From Desulfobacterales bacterium (GTDB lineage: Bacteria; Desulfobacterota; Desulfobacteria; Desulfobacterales; UBA2174_A): a stretch of 14,923 bases of DNA. The translations under genes and the position numbers were made by a program. Below are positions 8,345 to 14,923 of this stretch, piece after piece. The notes beneath the pieces were generated by a model. The model saw only the letters and a program-made list of their open reading frames with translations. It ran no database searches and was not told the DNA's origin. The DNA is taken from the NCBI GenBank assembly GCA_025454075.1, contig JALOPD010000072.1, forward strand, positions 1-14,923, read 5' to 3'. Within the stretch, counting starts at the first letter, position 1. The number at the start of each line of letters is the position of its first letter.

Positions 8345-8500
8345 TCACTCTTCCTTGCTGCAGCTGCAGTGGTGTTCATTGCAGTCCCTGCACACGTACA
8401 CGTCCTTCGCCCGCTTGCGGGACGTGCTCCAACTCCGCATGCAGCCGAAGAATGCGCACACGGCCAGAACCGCCAGCAACACCCACAGGGCGTTCCACAT
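8345..8500 (-). CDS. Small Cys-rich single-pass membrane protein (51 aa)
   Basis: A short ORF starts at ATG 8500 behind a good ribosome binding site (GGTGGAG, 8 bases upstream) and ends at TGA 8345-8347. Residues 1-20 (MWNALWVLLAVLAVCAFFGC) form one hydrophobic helix, residues 21-33 are basic (MRSWSTSRKRAKD), and the tail holds Cys37, Cys40, His43, His44, Cys45 and Cys47. The basic segment predicts a cytoplasmic tail that could bind zinc or an iron-sulfur cluster. It could also be a lipoprotein-like N-terminus, but the context around Cys20 is not a good lipobox. I do not recognise the family. It is followed 20 bases later by a nitroreductase gene, which suggests a shared transcript. Evidence is ribosome binding site, composition and context only. 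Confidence 0.7.
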   Translation of the reverse strand: MWNALWVLLAVLAVCAFFGCMRSWSTSRKRAKDVYVCRDCNEHHCSCSKEE

Positions 8501-8566
8501 GTTTGGCTCTCCACCCGGAGGTTCGGGCGGCCTTCAAAGCGAAGCCGCGCCGCCGTTTCGCTTGCA

Positions 8567-8595
8567 ACCGTAGCACAAGGCTCAGGGGAGATCAA
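8567..8595 (-). promoter_or_regulatory. Weak promoter candidate for the small-protein/nitroreductase unit
   Basis: On the minus strand TTGATC (8595-8590) and TACGGT (8572-8567) are 17 bases apart, and a TG precedes the -10 by one base (extended -10). The match is weak. It lies between the selenoprotein terminator and the ATG at 8500, where a new transcript would be expected to start. Confidence 0.3.
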
Positions 8596-8626
8596 AAAGA
8601 AAAGGCGACGCCCGGCGGGCGTCGCC
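8591..8626 (-). terminator. Intrinsic terminator of the selenoprotein gene
   Basis: A perfect 10-bp stem (GGCGACGCCC at 8604-8613 paired with 8617-8626, loop of 3) is followed on the minus strand by TTTTCTTTTT. It begins 18 bases after the selenoprotein stop. This is a textbook rho-independent terminator. Confidence 0.9.
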
Positions 8627-8644
8627 CTCGGTCAGGACGGGGAG

Positions 8645-8971
8645 CTATTTTTGTTCGGTGCTGCAGGACCCGTGGCAGCCGCCGCAGCCGCCGCCGGCGG
8701 GGGCGAAATTGATGCTTGAGCTGATCCGGAAACCATATCCCATGAAGTCAACGGTCACGGGCTTGGCCTTTTCGTAGAATTCCTTTTCGACGATGAACTG
8801 GAACCCGTTGACATTGAACACGTTGTCGGTGTCGCGCGGCTCGTCCAGAGCCATGGCCAGCGACGGCCCGCCTCACCCGCCCTCGTTCAAGAAGATGCGG
8901 ATGGGCGAAGCCTCCTTGTTTTTGAAGTACTCAGCGATCTGTTGATGAGCTGAAGGGGTGACCTCTACCAT
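8645..8971 (-). CDS. HesB/IscA-like selenoprotein (UGA read as selenocysteine at residue 33)
   Basis: The reading frame from ATG 8971 to TAG 8645-8647 encodes 108 residues with one in-frame TGA at 8873-8875. Both sides of the TGA read as one IscA/HesB-like protein: residues 1-32 end in IRIFLNEGG, then Sec33, then GGPSLAMALDEP and on to a Cys-rich tail. In IscA the equivalent GG-Cys-SG cysteine binds the iron-sulfur cluster or iron, so Sec33 replaces a functional Cys. The tail has Cys96, Cys99 and Cys103 instead of the usual CGC. HesB-like selenoproteins with this GGUGG motif are known in deltaproteobacteria and related anaerobes. GGAGG lies 7 bases before the ATG. The gene has its own promoter and terminator. 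A caller treating TGA as stop would report only residues 40-108. Its probable role is in iron-sulfur or redox chemistry; the exact role is unknown. Confidence 0.9.
8838..8852 (-). promoter_or_regulatory. Candidate bacterial SECIS element
   Basis: Downstream of the TGA the minus strand forms GGCTC-TGGAC-GAGCC: a 5-bp stem with a 5-base loop, extendable by a T-G wobble. The loop begins 26 bases after the TGA and has U then G at its first two positions. This fits the known bacterial pattern of a hairpin within the coding region, about 16-37 bases after UGA, with a G near the start of the loop, recognised by SelB. Confidence 0.65.
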
Positions 8972-8989
8972 GATATACCTCCTGTAATT

Positions 8990-9009
8990 GGCTTGATCCT
9001 TGTCAAGCC
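8990..9009. promoter_or_regulatory. Inverted repeat in the selenoprotein leader
   Basis: GGCTTGA-N6-TCAAGCC forms a perfect 7-bp inverted repeat in the untranslated leader, between the promoter and the ribosome binding site. It could be an operator for a dimeric repressor or a leader hairpin affecting translation. Confidence 0.5.
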
Positions 9010-9031
9010 GTTGGCCCTCTTTTGACGGACT

Positions 9032-9060
9032 ATATTATGGATCCTCTGATGCATTGTCAA
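9032..9060 (-). promoter_or_regulatory. Sigma70-like promoter for the selenoprotein gene
   Basis: On the minus strand a perfect -35 TTGACA (9060-9055) is followed after 17 bases by TAATAT (9037-9032). The transcript would start near 9025 with a leader of about 55 bases. This separates the selenoprotein gene from the macrodomain gene upstream. Confidence 0.7.
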
Positions 9061-9087
9061 TCCAAAATTCGGAACCGGAAACGCGGG

Positions 9088-9621
9088 TCACGGCTCGCGT
9101 TTTTTGCGCTCGATGCGGTCCTGGTAGACCTTCAGGTCTCCGGCTGAAAAGAGCATGAAGACCACCTTTTGAAGGGAAGGGTGGCTTTCCAGGAACGTGA
9201 CGGTGGCGTCGACGGCCACCCCGCAGGCCTCCTCGATCGGGTAGCCGTAGACCCCGCAGCTGATGGCCGGAAATGCAATCGAGGCGAGGCGGTGCTGAAC
9301 CGCCAGCTCGAGGCTGTTGCGGTAGCAGGCGGCCAGAAGCTCCCGGTCGCGCGGCAGGCCCCGGTAGACCGGTCCCACCGTGTGAATCACGTGGCGCGCC
9401 GGCAGGCGGTAGCCTTGGGTGATGCGCGCCTCGCCCGTGGGGCAGCCGCCGATGCCGCGGCACTCCTTGAGCAGCCCGGGGCCGGCGGCCCGGTGGATGG
9501 CCCCGTCCACCCCTCCGCCGCCGAGCAGCGAGGTGTTGGCGGCATTGACGATGGCATCCGCCTCCAGCGTCGTGATGTCGCCCTGCCGGACTTCGATTTT
9601 ATTGAAAATGTCCTTGTTCAT
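9088..9621 (-). CDS. Macrodomain protein (O-acetyl-ADP-ribose deacetylase-like)
   Basis: A single stand-alone macrodomain (177 aa) binds ADP-ribose derivatives; relatives such as YmdB deacetylate O-acetyl-ADP-ribose or remove ADP-ribose from proteins. Conserved blocks are GDIT (14-17), VNAANTSLLGGGGVDGAIHR (25-44) with the catalytic-type Asn-Asn-Asp arrangement, VIHTVGPVY, and the loop FPAISCGVYGYP. The length is that of the MacroD/YmdB class. The ATG lies 6 bases after the fmdB-like stop, with GAGG overlapping that TGA, so it is almost certainly translated from the same message as the zinc-ribbon gene. No sirtuin or ADP-ribosyltransferase gene is visible in the window. Confidence 0.93.
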   Translation of the reverse strand: MNKDIFNKIEVRQGDITTLEADAIVNAANTSLLGGGGVDGAIHRAAGPGLLKECRGIGGCPTGEARITQGYRLPARHVIHTVGPVYRGLPRDRELLAACYRNSLELAVQHRLASIAFPAISCGVYGYPIEEACGVAVDATVTFLESHPSLQKVVFMLFSAGDLKVYQDRIERKKREP

Positions 9622-9627
9622 AGCGCC

Positions 9628-10122
9628 TCACAGATCGTACAGGGTGTCATCTCTTTGCGGTGCCGCCCGCTTTCCGCTCTTCTTGCCCCCCTTCCTGCCG
9701 GGCAGCAGAAAGGGGTCCTCCCCCTCGAGGAGGTCCCCCATTTCCGCCTCGATCTGGTCCGGGTCCTCGCCCCTCTCCATGCGCTGCAGGGCCTCGGTCA
9801 TGCCGGGGCCCAGCTCGAGGCCGGTCATGTCGGTGAGCTTGCGCATCAGGTTGGCCGCTTGGCGGGGATCGTCCTCGCTGATCGATTCGGCCTCGCCGGC
9901 CAGCGTCTGCATGGCTTTCTCCATCCGGCTTTCATCAAACGGCAGGTCGTCCGTGTCGCCCGCTTCCTTGGCGCGGCCGGTGAAGGAGAAGGCGGACATG
10001 ACCCGGGACAGCTTGCGGGTTTTGCACTTCGGGCACTTTGGTTTTTTGGCCGTGTTCACGGAGCGGGAGAAGAAATTGAAGATGGTGTTGCAGTGGTCGC
10101 AGTAGAACTCGTAGATCGGCAT
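9628..10122 (-). CDS. FmdB-family zinc ribbon protein
   Basis: The N-terminus MPIYEFYCDHC and a second knuckle CPKC give the four-Cys zinc ribbon of the FmdB/regulatory family (Cys8, Cys11, Cys30, Cys33). The rest of the 164 residues is acidic and helical (ESISEDDPRQAANLMRKLTD, ALQRMERGEDPDQIEAEMGD) and ends in a Lys-rich stretch (GRKGGKKSGKR). Its length exceeds the bare FmdB domain of about 70-110 residues. The family was named for putative control of formamidase genes, but its function is poorly known; DNA, RNA or protein contacts are possible. GAGGGA precedes the ATG, and a strong divergent promoter lies upstream. It is followed by the macrodomain gene. Confidence 0.9.
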   Translation of the reverse strand: MPIYEFYCDHCNTIFNFFSRSVNTAKKPKCPKCKTRKLSRVMSAFSFTGRAKEAGDTDDLPFDESRMEKAMQTLAGEAESISEDDPRQAANLMRKLTDMTGLELGPGMTEALQRMERGEDPDQIEAEMGDLLEGEDPFLLPGRKGGKKSGKRAAPQRDDTLYDL

Positions 10123-10170
10123 GATTCCCTCTTTTTACGTTTCGATCGAATGGCGCGCGTGTTTCTAAAA

Positions 10171-10200
10171 ATTATAAAAAATCAATCCATGGGTTGTCAA
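10171..10200 (-). promoter_or_regulatory. Near-consensus promoter for fmdB-like/macrodomain genes
   Basis: On the minus strand TTGACA (10200-10195) and TATAAT (10176-10171) are both perfect sigma70 hexamers with an 18-base spacer. The AT-rich box stands out in GC-rich DNA. The leader would be about 40 bases. Confidence 0.85.
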
Positions 10201-10240
10201 CCGACGCCGCGCCGGTCAACGTACGGCCGGCTGCGGCGAG

Positions 10241-10269
10241 TTGACTTGCCTTGGTCCATCTGCTATGCC
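10241..10269 (+). promoter_or_regulatory. Promoter for ndk-trmJ
   Basis: TTGACT (10241-10246) and TATGCC (10264-10269) are 17 bases apart, 38 bases before the ndk start. It diverges from the fmdB-like promoter, with 40 bases between the two -35 boxes. Confidence 0.7.
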
Positions 10270-10307
10270 CTCGGGCAAAAATCACGTTGAAAGAAAGGAC
10301 GAACCCC

Positions 10308-10724
10308 ATGCAACGCACACTCTCCATCATCAAACCCGACGGCGTCGCGCGCGGACTGATCGGCGATGTGGTCAAGCGCATCGAGCGGCTCGGCTTGAAG
10401 ATCGTCGCGATGAAAATGGTGCACCTGACCCAGGCCCAGGCCCAGGGGTTCTACGCCGTGCACCGGGAGCGCCCGTTTTTCGATGGGCTCACCGGCTTTA
10501 TGAGCTCGGGGCCGGCGGTGGTCATGGTGCTCGAAGGCGATAACGCGATCGCGCGCTGGCGTGAGCTCATGGGCGCGACCGACTACCGCAAGGCGGCCGA
10601 AGGGACCCTGCGCCGGGAGTTCGCAACCGACATCGAGAAAAACGTGGTCCACGGCTCCGATGCCCCCGAGACCGCGGCCTTCGAAATCGGCTATTTCTTC
10701 AACCGGTTCGAGATCGTCGCCTGA
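10308..10724 (+). CDS. ndk: Nucleoside diphosphate kinase
   Basis: Ndk transfers the gamma phosphate of ATP to nucleoside diphosphates through a phosphohistidine. The 138-aa protein has the usual length. [19 protein letters not shown] is the classic N-terminus, [16 protein letters not shown] the Kpn-loop region, and His115 in [16 protein letters not shown] is the catalytic histidine. The start is set at 10308 because AAAGGA lies 9 bases upstream and homology begins at this Met; an in-frame ATG at 10251 falls within the promoter. The stop overlaps the trmJ ATG (TGATG). Confidence 0.97.
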   Translation: MQRTLSIIKPDGVARGLIGDVVKRIERLGLKIVAMKMVHLTQAQAQGFYAVHRERPFFDGLTGFMSSGPAVVMVLEGDNAIARWRELMGATDYRKAAEGTLRREFATDIEKNVVHGSDAPETAAFEIGYFFNRFEIVA

Positions 10725-11494
10725 TGGCGGTCACGGTCAACCGGGCGAACGTCGCCATCGTCCTGGTCCAGCCGAACATCTCCGAAAACATCGGCGCGGC
10801 CGCCCGCGCCATGTGCAACATGGGCCTGCGCCGCCTCATCGTGGTGGACCCGCCGCGCTGCGACCTGACCCGGGTCTGCAAGATGGCCACCCATGCCGCC
10901 CTGGACGTGGTGGAAGAGATGGAGGTTTTCGCCGGGCTGGGCGAGGCCCTGCGGGGGTTCGGCTACGTGGTGGGCACGACGGCGCGTCGCGGCGGTCAGC
11001 GCCAGGTCATCGGCGACCCTGCGCGCCTCGCGGAGATGCTGGCCCCCATGACGGCCGAAAACGAGGTGGCCATCCTCTTCGGGCCCGAAGATCGCGGGTT
11101 GACCAACGAGGACCTGCGCGTCTGCCACTCGGTGGCGACCATCCCCACGGCGGATTTCTCCTCGCTCAACCTCGCGCAGGCGGTCATGGTCGTCTGCTAC
11201 GAGCTTTTCCGCTGCAGCCTGGAGACCCCCAAAGAATTCACGCCGCGCCTGGCCAACCGCTTCGAGCTCGACGCGATGTACGCGCAGCTGAAAGACGTCC
11301 TCATGCGCATCTGCTTCATCAACCCCGCCAACCCGGACTACTTCATGAACAACCTGCGCCACTTCGGCACCCGCATGCAGCTGCGCGCCAAGGAGGTGCA
11401 GATCATCCGGGGCATCTGTCGCCAGATCGACTGGTTCGGGAAACACTGCTTCGAGCAGGGAAAGCAATCCAAAGACCGCAACGGCGACGGCTGA
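10724..11494 (+). CDS. trmJ: tRNA (cytidine/uridine-2'-O-)-methyltransferase TrmJ-like (SPOUT family)
   Basis: TrmJ uses S-adenosylmethionine to 2'-O-methylate position 32 of tRNAs. The 256-aa protein has the three SPOUT knot motifs: motif 1 SENIGAAARAMCNMG (20-34) with the catalytic-type Asn-Ile-Gly and Arg, motif 2 ILFGPEDRGLTNEDL (117-131), and motif 3 IPTADFSSLNLAQAV (140-154). The C-terminal tail (about 170-250) is helical, as in TrmJ, and likely helps dimerisation and tRNA binding. The family also includes other RNA 2'-O-methyltransferases, so the exact target is inferred. The ATG overlaps the ndk stop by one base, so translation is probably coupled. Confidence 0.92.
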   Translation: MAVTVNRANVAIVLVQPNISENIGAAARAMCNMGLRRLIVVDPPRCDLTRVCKMATHAALDVVEEMEVFAGLGEALRGFGYVVGTTARRGGQRQVIGDPARLAEMLAPMTAENEVAILFGPEDRGLTNEDLRVCHSVATIPTADFSSLNLAQAVMVVCYELFRCSLETPKEFTPRLANRFELDAMYAQLKDVLMRICFINPANPDYFMNNLRHFGTRMQLRAKEVQIIRGICRQIDWFGKHCFEQGKQSKDRNGDG

Positions 11495-11503
11495 AAATCG
11501 ATG

Positions 11504-11552
11504 GGTCGGCAACCCCTTCGAAACGAGCCGACCGGCGACGAGCCGACCGGCG
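11504..11552. repeat. Tandem 15-bp repeat and hairpin between convergent trmJ and leuB
   Basis: ACGAGCCGACCGGCG occurs twice in tandem (11523-11537 and 11538-11552). The GCCGACC in either copy can pair with GGTCGGC at 11504-11510, giving a 7-bp stem with a 16- or 31-base loop. There is no T-run. It may be a two-sided transcription barrier between the convergent genes. Confidence 0.5.
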
Positions 11553-11567
11553 GACCCCCGCGGAGCC

Positions 11568-13202
<1,635 letters not shown>

Positions 13203-14489
13203 CTATCTTTGATACAGCGGGGAATTGGTAATGCGGCCGGCCACGGCCGACGCGGCGGCGGTCGCGGGGCTCATCAGGTGCACCGTGCCGCCGCGGCCCA
13301 TCCGGCCGTTGAAGTTCCGGTTCGAGGTCGAGGCGCAGACCTCGCCCTCGGCCAGGACGCCGGTGCTCATCCCCAGGCAGGGGCCGCAGGTGGGGTTGGT
13401 GACGCAGAAGCCCGCGTCGAGAAACACCTGGAGGAGCCCCTCCGCTAATGCCTGGGAGTAGATCGCGTGGGTCGTCGGGCACACGATGCCGCGCACGAGC
13501 GGGTGGATCTTCCTCCCTCGAAGTACGTCGGCCGCGCTGCGCAGGTCGCTCATGCGGCCGTTGGTGCAGGAGCCGATGAACACTTGGTCGATCCGGGTGC
13601 CCTCCATCTCCCGCACCGGCTTGACGTTGTCCGGCTTGAAGCCGAAGGTGGTCACGGGTTCGAGCGCGGACACGTCGTGCACGATCACCTCTTCGTAGGC
13701 GGCGTCCGGGTCCGGCCACCAGCGGCGGAAGTCCGTCGCAGCCGCTTCCCGGCTCGGGTAGTCGCCCCGGATGAACTCCCAGAGGTAGTCGGCCGTGACC
13801 GCATCCGGGCGGCAGATCCCGCAGGTGCCGCCGGCCTCCACCGTCATGTTGCAGAGCGTCATGCGCGCCTCCATGTCCATGCCGGCCACCGCCGGGCCGT
13901 CGAACTCGACGATGCGGTGGGTGGCGCCGTTCATGCCGATGCGGCCGATAATGGAGAGGATGACGTCCTTGGCGAAGACCCCCGGCGCCAGCCGCCCGGT
14001 GAGAGTGATCTTCATGGTGCGCGGCGTGCGGAACGCGCAGACCCCCTTGAGAATGGCGACAGCCAGGTCGGTCGTCCCGACACCCGGGGTGAAGGCGCCG
14101 AAGGCCCCGTCCGTGCAGGTGTGGGAATCTCCCATGACCACGGCGTACCCCGGCCGGATGAACCCTTTTTCCGGAAAGAGGACGTGGCAGACGCCGTTGC
14201 GGCCGACGTCGAAAAAGTCCGTGATGCCGTGGCGCCGAACCCAGTCCCGCAGCACCTTGCCCTGCCGGGCCGTGTTCGAATCCTTGGCGGGCGTAACGTG
14301 GTCGATGACGGCCTTGATCCGGGCGGGGTCGAAGACGCGGTCCTTGCCGCGTTCCATCAGGTCCAGGATGGCGGTGGGGGTGGTGATTTCGTGGCAGAGC
14401 ACGGAATCCAGCCGCAAAACCCACACATCCGGCGCCGGCCGGTCCACCACGTGGCTCTCGAAAATTTTCTCCGCAACGGTTTTTCCCAT
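13203..14489 (-). CDS. leuC: 3-isopropylmalate dehydratase large subunit
   Basis: The 428-aa subunit carries the [4Fe-4S] cluster that isomerises 2- to 3-isopropylmalate. Cluster ligands are Cys308 (FIGSCTNGR), Cys368 and Cys371 (PTCGPCLG). The active-site blocks VVMGDSHTCTDGAFGAF and STSNRNFNGRMG are intact. The length is that of the archaeal/anaerobe LeuC/HacA type (about 420), not the 466-residue E. coli form. Homoaconitase-type specificity cannot be excluded from sequence alone, but leuD and leuB directly downstream favour leucine synthesis. leuA is not in the window. The ATG lacks a good ribosome binding site; the sequence just upstream is A-rich. Confidence 0.95.
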   Translation of the reverse strand: MGKTVAEKIFESHVVDRPAPDVWVLRLDSVLCHEITTPTAILDLMERGKDRVFDPARIKAVIDHVTPAKDSNTARQGKVLRDWVRRHGITDFFDVGRNGVCHVLFPEKGFIRPGYAVVMGDSHTCTDGAFGAFTPGVGTTDLAVAILKGVCAFRTPRTMKITLTGRLAPGVFAKDVILSIIGRIGMNGATHRIVEFDGPAVAGMDMEARMTLCNMTVEAGGTCGICRPDAVTADYLWEFIRGDYPSREAAATDFRRWWPDPDAAYEEVIVHDVSALEPVTTFGFKPDNVKPVREMEGTRIDQVFIGSCTNGRMSDLRSAADVLRGRKIHPLVRGIVCPTTHAIYSQALAEGLLQVFLDAGFCVTNPTCGPCLGMSTGVLAEGEVCASTSNRNFNGRMGRGGTVHLMSPATAAASAVAGRITNSPLYQR

Positions 14490-14511
14490 GTTTTTTTCTT
14501 TCAGTTTAAAT

Positions 14512-14558
14512 AGACATTTTCCAACCGCCCCTCTTTTCGGGGCGGCTGGAAAATGTCT
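14512..14558. other. 20-bp perfect hairpin between lepA and leuC
   Basis: The arms 14512-14531 and 14539-14558 pair over 20 bp (one G-T wobble in the minus-strand transcript) around a 7-base loop (GAAAAGA on minus). The hairpin starts inside the lepA stop codon and ends 22 bases before the leuC ATG. No T-run follows on either strand, so it is not a canonical terminator. It could be an RNA-processing or stability element, an attenuator-like block, or a palindromic repeat. Confidence 0.7.
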
Positions 14559-14923
14559 AATCGGTGTCCGTCTTCAGAACCGCCAGAAAGGCGGACTGCG
14601 GGATCATGACCTTGCCGACCATCTTCATGCGCTTCTTGCCCTTCTTCTGCTTTTCGAGCAGCTTGCGCTTGCGGGTGACGTCGCCGCCGTAGCACTTGGC
14701 CAGCACGTCCTTGCGCAGGGCGGAGACGGTCTCGCGCGAGATGATGGTGCCGCCGATCGCCCCCTGAATGGCGATCTTGAACATCTGCTTGGGCATCTCC
14801 TCCTTGATCTTCTCGCAGGCCGTGCGGGCGCGGGGGACGGCGCTGTCGCGGTGCACGAGCTGGGACAGGGCGTCCACGCGCTCGCCGTTGATCAGGATGT
14901 CGAGCTTCACCAGGTCGGTCCGG
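14557..14923 (-). CDS. lepA: Elongation factor 4 (LepA), C-terminal end only
   Basis: The visible 122 residues read [20 protein letters not shown], then [59 protein letters not shown] and [20 protein letters not shown]. This is the characteristic LepA C-terminal domain, a ribosomal back-translocation GTPase with a basic tail. The gene is open at the right edge; the GTG at 14910 is internal, not a start. Reading the same way as leuCDB and only 67 bases upstream, it may be cotranscribed with them. Confidence 0.97.
   Translation of the reverse strand, partial: RTDLVKLDILINGERVDALSQLVHRDSAVPRARTACEKIKEEMPKQMFKIAIQGAIGGTIISRETVSALRKDVLAKCYGGDVTRKRKLLEKQKKGKKRMKMVGKVMIPQSAFLAVLKTDTD

Noticed and set aside
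8645..8854. Complete 69-residue gene starting at ATG 8854
   Set aside because: It is the C-terminal part of the selenoprotein. No ribosome binding site is properly spaced, and the family domain continues upstream through the TGA.
8873..8875. TGA as a nonsense mutation making a pseudogene
   Set aside because: It falls precisely on the conserved cluster-binding Cys position, and a SECIS-like hairpin, promoter, ribosome binding site and terminator are all intact.

Overview
The window is GC-rich, densely packed chromosomal DNA that looks like an anaerobic deltaproteobacterium (Desulfobacterota-type). This rests on content rather than a database match. It carries a HesB/IscA-like selenoprotein with an in-frame UGA, a short ThiC-family enzyme, archaeal/anaerobe-type split LeuC and LeuD, a B12-binding-type radical SAM protein, nitroreductases, and intergenic ACAGGAT and GAAATTCGAA repeats. 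I found no phage, plasmid, transposase, CRISPR or RNA genes.

Layout from left to right. Positions 1-2222 (minus): a radical SAM protein running off the left edge, overlapped by 4 bp by mutY, whose product has a C-terminal Nudix domain. Positions 2223-2424: a gap with an inverted-repeat element. Positions 2425-4509 (minus): a DUF255/thioredoxin-fold protein with its own promoter. Positions 4766-8500 (minus): a probable redox cluster of a 51-residue membrane protein, a single-domain nitroreductase, a tandem (SagB-type) nitroreductase and a ThiC-family radical SAM enzyme, closed by a hairpin. Positions 8645-8971 (minus): the selenoprotein, with promoter, leader hairpin, SECIS candidate and terminator. 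Positions 9088-10122 (minus): an FmdB zinc-ribbon protein coupled to a macrodomain protein. A divergent promoter pair at 10171-10269 separates these from ndk and trmJ (plus, overlapping TGATG). Positions 11568-14489 (minus): leuC-leuD-leuB, converging on trmJ. At the right edge is the C-terminal end of lepA, with a 20-bp perfect hairpin between it and leuC.

The genes fall into three groups. leuCDB supply consecutive steps of leucine synthesis; lepA, trmJ, ndk and mutY are housekeeping; and the middle block (4766-8971) is the accessory, redox-flavoured part. The most rewarding points are the selenoprotein, which ordinary gene calling would truncate to its last 69 residues, the 51-residue Cys-rich membrane protein, and the ThiC-family enzyme. 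Its sequence departures and nitroreductase neighbours leave open whether it makes the thiamine pyrimidine or a benzimidazole lower ligand of B12.

No gene-free stretch exceeds 300 bases. The largest gaps are 4510-4765, 2223-2424 and 10123-10307, and what they hold is listed.
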